NCBI GenBank assembly: GCA_023428865.1
Contig: JAEYWT010000330.1
Coordinates: 1 to 10,855 of the forward strand
Reading direction: 5' to 3'
DNA: 10,855 bases
Origin: Bacteroidota bacterium
GTDB lineage: Bacteria; Bacteroidota; Bacteroidia; Flavobacteriales_F; PHOS-HE28
A program made the position numbers and the translations under genes. The notes under the pieces are model-generated. The model was not told the DNA's origin. It searched no databases and was given only the letters and a program-made list of their open reading frames with translations. Position 1 is the stretch's first letter. The number at the start of each line of letters is the position of its first letter. Positions 1 to 6,018 of this stretch are shown here, piece by piece.

Positions 1-1
1 C

Positions 2-187
2 TACCGGAACCAGAGCCCAGGGTTCTTGGATGCTGCAGGTCGTGATTTCAGGCTCAGCGCTGGAGCTTTCGCCCGTAACAAAGCAGTTCCTGGAACAGTG
101 CTTCCGGGCTCACCGTTCGACCTGAATGGTGTGGACCGGGGTGCAAATGGCGAATGGGACCTCGGTTGTTACGAGTACGTTCCTTAG
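2..187 (+). CDS. C-terminal end of a choice-of-anchor-Q / parallel beta-helix surface protein (5' partial)
   Basis: Only the last 61 codons are present; the gene begins before the window. The visible tail contains DFRLSAGAFARNKA, then a DLNGVDRGANGEWDLG stretch, and ends CYEYVP. This matches the usual closing of Bacteroidota right-handed beta-helix proteins, in which a 'DFRLQPGSPAIDAG' turn is followed by '(D/N)G..R' and a terminal 'D(I/L)GAYEY'. Such proteins are normally exported and cell-surface or extracellular, often binding or cleaving polysaccharide, but the activity cannot be read from the tail. No type IX sorting domain follows the YEY end, so any anchoring signal would lie elsewhere. 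The TAG stop overlaps the stop of the convergent acyl-CoA reductase gene. The family call is fairly secure; the function is open. Confidence 0.72.
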   Translation, partial: YRNQSPGFLDAAGRDFRLSAGAFARNKAVPGTVLPGSPFDLNGVDRGANGEWDLGCYEYVP

Positions 188-1260
188 CCTAGACCGACCA
201 GGAACCTCATAGTATCCACGCCATCGGCATGATCGGCCAAGCCCGGCTGTTGGGTACTTCCGAAGGGCAGATGACCGTGCCCAACCACACATTGGATAGA
301 CTCCGCTTGCTTGTGCAATAAAGCCTCTACAGCGGCACGGTCTGAATACCGTTCGTAATACACCGCAGCGACCGGGCTAGCCAGCGCGGTATCCTCCTTC
401 ACCAACGCGAACCCGTTCTCCAGGAACTTGACCCCGTCCAACAACCATAACGCGCGCGTGTAGTCGTAGTTGTTCCCATACTTGTTGTGGTGTACGATCG
501 CATTCCACGGATAAATGCCCGTGAAGAAGCGATCCAGATCGAAGCTCTCTGGCAGAAAGAGCTTGGCCACATTGCGGCAACCCAAGCCGAAGTAGCGGAA
601 AATGTCCTCGCCCAAGGCCGCGAACTCCTCTGGTGTTTCCGTTCCATCCAGCACCGCAACACTTACCCTGCTCTTGCGAACGATCCGTGGCAAATGGCCG
701 AAGTAGTGCTCGAAGTAGCGCGCCGTATTGTTGCTACCGGTGGCGATCACCGCATCCACTGCACCTAGCTTCCCTTCCAGGAATACGATGCGCTCGGCAA
801 CACCGGGCATGAACTTCTCCAGTACCCCGAAAAGCGCGGGGATCAACGCCGGATCCTGCGAGGAGCATTTCACCCGTGCGCTGTGCCCGCTCAGCCATAC
901 GGATAGCACATCGTGCAGTCCTACGAGTGGGATGTTCCCGGCCAAGACCAATCCGACCGTGCGCACTTCACGTGCCGTAGCCAGTTCGGGATAAGGACTC
1001 AACCACGCGCTGATCGCTTCGGTGTTCAGCAAACAGCCCCAGCTCGCGAAGGCGTGGCGCACGTTCTTTTCGGTGAACCAACCATTGAGCAGGTGGGCGC
1101 GTTGTACCGTACCATCCAGTTGCTGGTACTCCTCCTCCGAAAGGCCACAGGCATGGCCCGGCCAGGCATCGCCCCTTCCGATCCATGCCATTACGGCGCC
1201 CAATTGTGCCAAAGCCCCGATCCGGTGGGTAAGGGTGCTTTCCAGGGTAGAAGTGTTCAT
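184..1260 (-). CDS. Acyl-CoA reductase, short LuxC-type (aldehyde dehydrogenase superfamily)
   Basis: The 358-residue protein resembles the LuxC acyl-CoA reductase family, which reduces a fatty acyl-CoA or acyl-enzyme to the aldehyde with NADPH through a cysteine thioester. Visible marks are the cofactor-side segment GLVLAGNIPLVGLHDVL (about 103-119), the GSNNTARYFEHYF motif (175-187) and the GLGCRNVAKLF motif, whose Cys228 fits the catalytic nucleophile of the family. It is shorter than Vibrio LuxC (about 480 residues), as is common for Bacteroidota versions. No luxD, luxE or luciferase genes lie nearby, so a bioluminescence role is not implied. The ATG at 1260 is preceded on the minus strand by a TACTTTTG -7 box 62 bp upstream. 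It is divergent from the ferredoxin gene, a neighbour that could share its control. The true substrate is unknown. Confidence 0.85.
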   Translation of the reverse strand: MNTSTLESTLTHRIGALAQLGAVMAWIGRGDAWPGHACGLSEEEYQQLDGTVQRAHLLNGWFTEKNVRHAFASWGCLLNTEAISAWLSPYPELATAREVRTVGLVLAGNIPLVGLHDVLSVWLSGHSARVKCSSQDPALIPALFGVLEKFMPGVAERIVFLEGKLGAVDAVIATGSNNTARYFEHYFGHLPRIVRKSRVSVAVLDGTETPEEFAALGEDIFRYFGLGCRNVAKLFLPESFDLDRFFTGIYPWNAIVHHNKYGNNYDYTRALWLLDGVKFLENGFALVKEDTALASPVAAVYYERYSDRAAVEALLHKQAESIQCVVGHGHLPFGSTQQPGLADHADGVDTMRFLVGLG

Positions 1261-1279
1261 TCTGGCTACAGGGGTCTTC

Positions 1280-1287
1280 TATCTTTG
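1280..1287 (+). promoter_or_regulatory. Putative Bacteroidota -7 promoter box for the ferredoxin gene
   Basis: TATCTTTG is an exact match to the Bacteroidota sigma-ABfr -7 consensus TAnnTTTG. It lies 55 bp before the ferredoxin ATG, predicting a leader of roughly 50 nt. No clear TTG/TTTG -33 box sits at the expected spacing, so the call rests on the -7 box and its position. Confidence 0.5.
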
Positions 1288-1299
1288 CGGCCGCTTGTT

Positions 1300-1314
1300 C
1301 CGGAAACGTTCCGG
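1300..1314. repeat. GTTCCGG repeat / CCGGAA-ACG-TTCCGG palindrome between divergent genes
   Basis: CCGGAA (1300-1305) and TTCCGG (1309-1314) form a 15-bp inverted repeat around ACG. The same bases also give GTTCCGG twice as direct repeats 11 bp apart (1297-1303 and 1308-1314). It lies between the two predicted transcription starts, so it could be a regulator binding site for both genes or a small hairpin present in both 5' leaders. No regulator is identified. Confidence 0.4.
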
Positions 1315-1322
1315 GAGGAGCA

Positions 1323-1330
1323 CAAAAGTA
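1323..1330 (-). promoter_or_regulatory. Putative -7 promoter box for the acyl-CoA reductase gene
   Basis: On the minus strand this reads TACTTTTG, an exact TAnnTTTG match, giving a leader of about 55 nt to the ATG at 1260. It lies beyond the plus-strand box, so the two transcripts would overlap head-on at their 5' ends for roughly 20 nt. No convincing -33 element is visible. Confidence 0.45.
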
Positions 1331-1342
1331 GACCGCACCGCC

Positions 1343-1690
1343 ATGGCGATCATGATCACCGACGAATGCATCAACTGTGGTGCATGCGAACCCGAATGTC
1401 CGAACAACGCCATTTACGAAGGCGGTGCTGAATGGCGCCTCTCCGACGGCACCTCGCTGAAAGGTCCGCAAACCACGCCCATGGGGAACACCTATGAGGC
1501 GGAGGCCACCAACACCCCGAAGGCCATGGATGTGTACTACATCGTGACCGACAAGTGTACCGAATGCACGGGTTTCCACGATGAACCGCAGTGCGCCGCC
1601 GTGTGCCCGGTGGATTGCTGCGTGGACGACCCCGACTTCCGCGAGACCAAAGAGCAATTGTTGGCGAAGAAGGAGTTCATGCACCTGTAA
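1343..1690 (+). CDS. 2x[4Fe-4S] ferredoxin, Allochromatium (Alvin) type
   Basis: This 115-residue soluble electron carrier has two cluster motifs. The first is CINCGACEPECP with cysteines 9, 12, 15 and 19. The second is C72-x2-C75-x8-C84-x3-C88-P, the long CxxC-x8-CxxxCP form typical of Alvin-type low-potential ferredoxins. About 50 residues (20-71) separate the motifs, longer than in classical 2x[4Fe-4S] ferredoxins. C92 and C93 follow the second motif. By family analogy one cluster would use C9, C12, C15 and C88, the other C19, C72, C75 and C84. I start at ATG 1343, just before the first motif; the open frame runs upstream to 1022 but only antisense to the reductase gene. A GGAGGAG stretch lies 22 bases upstream, too far for a normal Shine-Dalgarno. 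The redox partner is unknown; the divergent acyl-CoA reductase is only a positional candidate. Confidence 0.9.
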   Translation: MAIMITDECINCGACEPECPNNAIYEGGAEWRLSDGTSLKGPQTTPMGNTYEAEATNTPKAMDVYYIVTDKCTECTGFHDEPQCAAVCPVDCCVDDPDFRETKEQLLAKKEFMHL

Positions 1691-1698
1691 GGCCTTTC

Positions 1699-1711
1699 GC
1701 CCGACGCGGGC
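1699..1711 (+). terminator. Possible weak intrinsic terminator after the ferredoxin gene
   Basis: GCCCG and CGGGC form a perfect 5-bp GC stem with a 3-base ACG loop, 8 bases after the ferredoxin stop and followed by TTTCC. The U tract is short, so termination could be partial or the hairpin could simply stabilise the transcript end. Confidence 0.35.
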
Positions 1712-1763
1712 TTTCCGGTGCGGTCGGCATAATTCGTGCATCACACCGATCGTTGTTGTTCCC

Positions 1764-2609
1764 ATGCACTTCCAAAGGGCCACTCATTCCTTGCTGTTGC
1801 TACAATGCTGTTGCACCCTGCTGGCCCAAGCCCCGGCCACGGCACGCCTTGCGCAACATCTGAAACAGTTGACCACTGCCACCGATCAACAACAGGATAG
1901 CCTGAACGGGGCCATCAAAGCCGACTTGCGAAACGTGTTGGAGCAGCCGGAGGGTTGGACAGCCACCTTCACCGACCTGCCAATGACACGGGTAGATGCC
2001 CCGGATGGCATGTTCCGCCTGTTCACATGGAACCTGCCACGGAACGACGGTCGCCACGAATTCGAGGGCTTTCTACTCGCCCGCACACCAACTGGACAGG
2101 TCTTGTACGAGTTGCGCGATATGACGGCGAAGATCCCCTCGCCGGAAGTGCCGGAACTGGGACCGGACCGCTGGTATGGAGCTTTATACTATGAAGTGAT
2201 CCCGGTGAAGAAAGGTGCCCGAACGTATTACACCCTGCTCGGCTGGAAAGGCTACAGCAAGGCCGAGACCCGTAAGGTGATCGAAGTGCTCTCCTTCAAA
2301 AGTGGCAAACCGCGGTTCGGCGCACCGCTCTTCGGTAGTGGTAAGTTGAAAGCCATGCGCAAGGTGTTCGGCTACGCCTTCCAGGCCAGTATGACCCTGC
2401 GGTATGACCCCGCCATGGAAGCCATCATCCTAGACCACCTCTCCCCATCGCGCCCCGACCTGAAGGACAACTGGGCTTTCTATGGACCGGATATGACGCA
2501 CGACGGTTATTTCTGGCACAAAGGCGAATGGTGGTTCGGACCGGAGATCGACCTGCGTGCGCCAGACAGCGCCAAACCGGGAAAGGGTGTCGACAAAGGC
2601 GGCCGCTAG
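1764..2609 (+). CDS. Secreted or periplasmic protein of unknown function
   Basis: I recognise this only as resembling conserved uncharacterised Bacteroidota proteins; no function is assigned. The chosen ATG at 1764 gives 281 residues beginning with a short polar start, a hydrophobic core (about 9-20, including C15-C17) and LLAQA, a plausible signal peptidase I site near residue 23. The open frame extends upstream to 1581, but that part overlaps the ferredoxin gene and lacks the signal peptide at its start. The mature part has conserved-looking aromatic stretches: WYGALYYEVIPVKKG (137-151), YYTLLGWKGYSKAETRKVIEVL (155-176, two stretches), SMTLRYDP (209-216) and AFYGPDMTHDGYFW (238-251). The composition suggests a beta-rich envelope protein. 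It sits between ferredoxin and serC with 73- and 108-bp gaps and may be transcribed apart from both. Confidence 0.7.
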   Translation: MHFQRATHSLLLLQCCCTLLAQAPATARLAQHLKQLTTATDQQQDSLNGAIKADLRNVLEQPEGWTATFTDLPMTRVDAPDGMFRLFTWNLPRNDGRHEFEGFLLARTPTGQVLYELRDMTAKIPSPEVPELGPDRWYGALYYEVIPVKKGARTYYTLLGWKGYSKAETRKVIEVLSFKSGKPRFGAPLFGSGKLKAMRKVFGYAFQASMTLRYDPAMEAIILDHLSPSRPDLKDNWAFYGPDMTHDGYFWHKGEWWFGPEIDLRAPDSAKPGKGVDKGGR

Positions 2610-2615
2610 CCTTTC

Positions 2616-2644
2616 GGATCGAACGGTGGATCGTTGGTCGATCC
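2616..2644. repeat. Three-copy GGATCG element before serC with two alternative hairpins
   Basis: GGATCG occurs at 2616-2621 and 2628-2633 as direct repeats 12 bp apart, and inverted as CGATCC at 2639-2644. The inverted copy can pair with the near copy (6-bp stem, 5-base loop TTGGT) or with the far copy (7-bp stem GGATCGA/TCGATCC, 15-base loop). It lies 7 bp after the upstream stop. It could be a terminator-like or processing element, an operator, or chance. There is no poly-T tract after it. Confidence 0.4.
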
Positions 2645-2680
2645 TTAGCCTGTGGTGGCCATGGCGGAGCCTCGGTTGGC

Positions 2681-2688
2681 TACCTTCG
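2681..2688 (+). promoter_or_regulatory. Putative -7 promoter box for serC
   Basis: TACCTTCG is a one-mismatch match to TAnnTTTG, 29 bp before the preferred serC ATG. It would give a leader of about 24 nt and transcribe serC-serA-DUF1015-yggS. No TTG is seen at the -33 spacing. The site lies inside the longer, unlikely reading of serC, which supports the later start. Confidence 0.4.
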
Positions 2689-2717
2689 CGGCGCCGAACT
2701 CCACGGCATCTTTCACC

Positions 2718-3806
2718 ATGAGCACAACCACGAACGTGAAGGTCCACAACTTCAGCGCTGGCCCCTGTATTCTCCCGCAGGAAGTACTGCGCACCGCCGC
2801 CGCATCCCTCATCGACTACGAAGGCACGGGCCTCTCCATCATCGAGATGAGCCACCGCAGCAAACCGTTCGAGGCGGTGATGGCCAAGGCACAAAGCCTG
2901 GTGAAGGAACTGCTGGGCGCCCCTGAACAATACCAAGTGGTATTCCTAGGTGGTGGTGCCAGCATGGGCTTCCACATGATCCCACAGAACTACATGAGAG
3001 TGGGTGGCAAAGCAGCCTATGCCAACACCGGTGAATGGGCCACCCGTGCCATCAAGGAAAGCAAGCTCGCCGGTGAAACGGTAGTGGTGGCCAGTAGCGA
3101 GGACAAGAACTTCAGCTATATCCCCAAAGGTTTCACCATCCCCACGGATACCGATTACCTCCACTTCACCAGCAACAATACCATCTTCGGCACACAATAC
3201 AAGACCTTCCCCACCAGCCCGGTACCGCTGATCTGCGATATGAGCAGCGACATCTTCAGCCGTCCGGTGAAGGTGAGCGACTTCGCCCTGATCTATGGTG
3301 GCGCGCAGAAGAACATGGGGCCTGCCGGTGCAACAGTATACCTCTTCGACCCAGCATACTTGGGCAAGACCGGCCGCAAGCTGAGCCCGATGATGGACCT
3401 GAAGAACCACGCCGATAAGGAGAGCATGTACAATACACCTCCCGTGTTCGCGGTGTATGTGAGCATGCTCACCATGCAGTGGATGAAGGACCAAGGTGGT
3501 GTGGTGGAGATGGAAAAGCGCAACGCTGCAAAAGCGAAGCTCTTGTACGAGACCATAGACCGCCTGCCGATCTTCAAAGGCACTACAGCGGTGGAAGACC
3601 GTAGTGTGATGAACCCCACCTTCGTGATGACCGACCCTGCCTTGGAACCGGCGTTCGATGCCCTGTGGAAAGAGGCTGGCATCAGCGGTATTCGTGGGCA
3701 CCGCAGTGTGGGCGGCTACCGCGCCAGCATGTATAACGCATTGCCCATCGAGAGCGTACAAGCACTGGTGGATGTGATGGAAGACTTCGCCCGCAAGAAC
3801 GGATAA
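2718..3806 (+). CDS. serC: Phosphoserine aminotransferase SerC
   Basis: SerC is a PLP-dependent cytosolic enzyme that converts 3-phosphohydroxypyruvate plus glutamate to O-phosphoserine. In organisms with the DXP-dependent route it also acts in vitamin B6 synthesis (PdxF reaction). Family marks, numbered from ATG 2718, are HNFSAGPCILP near the N terminus, the phosphate-loop-like GGGAS (78-82), HFTSNNTIFGTQY (149-161), CDMSSDIFSRP (173-183) and AQKNMGPAG, where K198 is the Schiff-base lysine, the same number as in E. coli SerC. A RGHRSVGGYRASMYNA motif closes the protein, as in the family. At 362 residues it is full length. A GTG at 2652 in the same frame would add 22 residues with no family resemblance and would place the promoter box inside the gene, so I reject it. 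The serA gene follows after 16 bp. Confidence 0.96.
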   Translation: MSTTTNVKVHNFSAGPCILPQEVLRTAAASLIDYEGTGLSIIEMSHRSKPFEAVMAKAQSLVKELLGAPEQYQVVFLGGGASMGFHMIPQNYMRVGGKAAYANTGEWATRAIKESKLAGETVVVASSEDKNFSYIPKGFTIPTDTDYLHFTSNNTIFGTQYKTFPTSPVPLICDMSSDIFSRPVKVSDFALIYGGAQKNMGPAGATVYLFDPAYLGKTGRKLSPMMDLKNHADKESMYNTPPVFAVYVSMLTMQWMKDQGGVVEMEKRNAAKAKLLYETIDRLPIFKGTTAVEDRSVMNPTFVMTDPALEPAFDALWKEAGISGIRGHRSVGGYRASMYNALPIESVQALVDVMEDFARKNG

Positions 3807-3822
3807 CCCAGTTACCAGAACG

Positions 3823-4791
3823 ATGCGCGTACACGCCAACGACGGTATTTCGGCACAGGCCAAGAACAGCCTGGCAGAGGAAGGATTCAAGGTGACCACC
3901 GATCATGTTCCACAGGACCAACTGATCGCGTACATCAACCAAGAGCACATCGAAGTGCTGCTCGTACGCAGTGCCACCAAAGTGCGCCGCGACCTGATCG
4001 ATGCGTGCCCAGGATTGAAGCTCATCGGTCGCGGTGGTGTAGGCATGGACAACATCGATGTGGCCTATGCGAAGGACAAGGGCCTGCAGGTGATCAATAC
4101 ACCGGCTTCCAGCAGCATCAGTGTTGCGGAACTGGTGATGGCACACCTCTTCGGGCTGATGCGCCACTTGCACAAGGCGAACCGTCGAATGCCTTCCGAA
4201 GGACGCAGTAAGTTCAAGGACCTGAAGAAGGAGTATGAAAAAGGATCCGAACTGCGCGGCAAAACGCTCGGTGTGATCGGCTTCGGGCGCATCGGCCAAT
4301 GGACCGCTCGGTATGCACTTGGAAGCGGCATGCGCGTGATCTACGTGGACAACAATGCCACCGCCGAAGCCATTGAACTGGAGATCGGCGGTACAAGTGT
4401 TCGTGTACCGGTGAAGATGGTCTCCATGGCCGAGTTGCTGCAACAAGCCGACGCCATCAGCTTGCACGTGCCCGCACAGAAGGATGGTCGCCCGGTGCTG
4501 GGCACCGCTGAACTAGCCGCTGTGAAACCCGGCGTGGTGATCGTGAATACAGCGCGCGGGGGAAGCATTGATGAGGACGCGCTCTTGAAGTCGATCAAAG
4601 AAGGTCGTGTACGCGGTGCAGCATTGGATGTCTTCGTAGGTGAACCTGAACCGCGCGAAGATCTCCTGTGCGAACCATGCCTTAGCCTAACACCGCACAT
4701 CGGTGCCGCTACGGCTGAAGCACAAGGCCGCGTGGGCGATGAGCTTGCCGACCAGATCATTTCCTGGCGTTCCACGGTGGACGTTGGCTGA
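3823..4791 (+). CDS. serA: D-3-phosphoglycerate dehydrogenase (SerA-type D-2-hydroxyacid dehydrogenase), short form
   Basis: This NAD-dependent cytosolic dehydrogenase is predicted to oxidise 3-phosphoglycerate to 3-phosphohydroxypyruvate, the first committed step of serine synthesis. The 322-residue protein shows LIGRGGVGMDNID (67-79), the Rossmann motif GKTLGVIGFGRIGQW (146-160), NTARGG with catalytic R245, DVFVGEPEP with E274, and TPHIGAAT with H292. These are the Arg-Glu-His triad of the family. It ends shortly after the catalytic domain and lacks the C-terminal ACT (and ASB) regulatory domain, so serine feedback through ACT, as in E. coli SerA, is not expected. The position next to serC makes the SerA role likely; a related 2-hydroxyacid specificity such as 4-phosphoerythronate (PdxB reaction) cannot be excluded from sequence alone. 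Its TGA stop abuts the next ATG (TGAATG), implying translational coupling. Confidence 0.9.
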   Translation: MRVHANDGISAQAKNSLAEEGFKVTTDHVPQDQLIAYINQEHIEVLLVRSATKVRRDLIDACPGLKLIGRGGVGMDNIDVAYAKDKGLQVINTPASSSISVAELVMAHLFGLMRHLHKANRRMPSEGRSKFKDLKKEYEKGSELRGKTLGVIGFGRIGQWTARYALGSGMRVIYVDNNATAEAIELEIGGTSVRVPVKMVSMAELLQQADAISLHVPAQKDGRPVLGTAELAAVKPGVVIVNTARGGSIDEDALLKSIKEGRVRGAALDVFVGEPEPREDLLCEPCLSLTPHIGAATAEAQGRVGDELADQIISWRSTVDVG

Positions 4792-6018
4792 ATGATCCGC
4801 ATACGCCCGTTCCGCGCCTGGCGCCCAACGCCGGACAAAGCCCACCTCGTGGGATCGCGCTCCTACGTCTCCTACACCGATGAACAGCTTCATGAAAAGC
4901 TGATCGGCAACCCGTTCTCCTTTTTGCATGTGATCCACCCGGACCACGGGAACAACGCACACCTGAGCCGCCAGCAGCGCTTCTCCAATGTGCGCCGTAA
5001 GTGGGATGAGTTCGTAGGTGAAGGCTGGTTCATACGCGACGAACGGCCTTGCATCTACCTATACGAGCAAAGTAGAACGGGAGCGCTTTCCCGGGGGATC
5101 ATCACCGCGGTTTCCGTTGGTGACTATCGCGGTGGTCGCGTGAAGGTGCATGAACACACCTTGCAAGCCCGCGAAGAACTCTTCAAAGAATACCTGAACA
5201 CCACGGGGATCAATGCCGAGCCGGTTCTCCTGGCCGCTCCCGCAGGAAACGGCATCGACGCTGTTCTGGCGCAAGCATGGTTGGAACGCCCCACCTACGA
5301 TTTCAGCACCACCGACCGCGTACGTCACCGCTTCTGGGCGGTGAGCGACCCGATGATCATCCAAGCCTTGTGCGATCGGTTCACCGACATTGATGCGCTG
5401 TACATCGCCGATGGGCACCACCGCATGGCCAGCAGCGCACGGCTTGCGGAAAGCACAGGGGCCTTCGCCGAAGCACCCAAAGCCTGGTGCTTGGCCTTCA
5501 TCGTTCCACAGGAACACTTGCACATCCACAATTTCGATCGTGCGGTGACCAGCTTGGGCGGCATGGATACTTATGAGTTCTTGGCGGCGCTGCGCGAGGT
5601 AGGTACCCTCACCGAACTCGGTTCCGCACCCACCATACCTCCCGTACATGGTGTGGTGAACATTTGCACACGCCAGGGTTGGTACGCCATGCAAATGCCC
5701 ACCCCACCTGCTTCGGGCGATGCCGCTAGCAGGTTGGATGCTTCAGTGCTGAGCGATGCGGTACTGGATCCGGTGCTTGGCATCCACGATCTGCGGACCG
5801 ATCCGCATGTGCGTTTCATTCCTGGCACGAGCGGTGTGGCCGAACTGGAGCGCATGGTGAAAGCCGGGGAAGCAGCTGCCGCCTTCAACCTTAGACCCGT
5901 CGGATTCGAAGAACTGAAGGCGGTTGCCGATACTGGAGGTTGCATGCCACCCAAGAGCACCTATATCGAACCGAAGCTCCGCAGCGGCGTCACCATCTAC
6001 AGCTTGGAAGATCTTTGA
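4792..6018 (+). CDS. DUF1015 family protein in the serine operon
   Basis: The 408-residue cytosolic protein has the hallmarks of DUF1015 (PF06245). These are an N-terminal RIRPFRAWRP start with HVIHPD (46-51), KVHEHTLQAREELFKEYL (118-135), RHRFWAVSD (178-186), the signature ADGHHR (206-211), RFIPG (341-345) and the C-terminal MPPKSTYIEPKLRSG (385-399). No signal peptide or membrane segment is seen. The biochemical activity is not known to me. From memory, DUF1015 genes sit beside serA/serC in many Bacteroidota and some Firmicutes, and here the coupling is as tight as possible: zero bases after serA and a 1-base overlap with yggS. That supports a role in serine or PLP metabolism, perhaps enzymatic given the conserved Asp, His-His and Arg, but this is inference. 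Confidence 0.93.
   Translation: MIRIRPFRAWRPTPDKAHLVGSRSYVSYTDEQLHEKLIGNPFSFLHVIHPDHGNNAHLSRQQRFSNVRRKWDEFVGEGWFIRDERPCIYLYEQSRTGALSRGIITAVSVGDYRGGRVKVHEHTLQAREELFKEYLNTTGINAEPVLLAAPAGNGIDAVLAQAWLERPTYDFSTTDRVRHRFWAVSDPMIIQALCDRFTDIDALYIADGHHRMASSARLAESTGAFAEAPKAWCLAFIVPQEHLHIHNFDRAVTSLGGMDTYEFLAALREVGTLTELGSAPTIPPVHGVVNICTRQGWYAMQMPTPPASGDAASRLDASVLSDAVLDPVLGIHDLRTDPHVRFIPGTSGVAELERMVKAGEAAAAFNLRPVGFEELKAVADTGGCMPPKSTYIEPKLRSGVTIYSLEDL

Noticed and set aside
184..1260. Part of a lux bioluminescence operon
   Set aside because: No luxA, luxB, luxD or luxE is present, and short LuxC-like reductases occur widely in non-luminous Bacteroidota.
1730..1737. TAATTCGT as a promoter for the secreted unknown protein
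   Set aside because: It does not align with TAnnTTTG without shifting the spacing, so the match is too weak.
968..1783. Open frame of 271 codons on the minus strand across the ferredoxin and the intergenic region
   Set aside because: It is antisense to the whole ferredoxin gene and overlaps the reductase start; the translation is low-complexity and unlike known proteins.
2652..2717. Upstream GTG start for serC adding 22 residues
   Set aside because: The added residues do not resemble any SerC N terminus, and the predicted -7 box would fall inside the gene.
2946..3899. Long open frame (317 codons) on the minus strand opposite serC
   Set aside because: It is fully antisense to an unmistakable serC, its translation is rich in His, Val and Ala with no recognisable motif, and it is explained by codon bias in GC-rich DNA.
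3682..4467. Open frame of 261 codons on the minus strand opposite serA
   Set aside because: It overlaps the catalytic core of serA, and its translation has no family motif or coherent fold signal.
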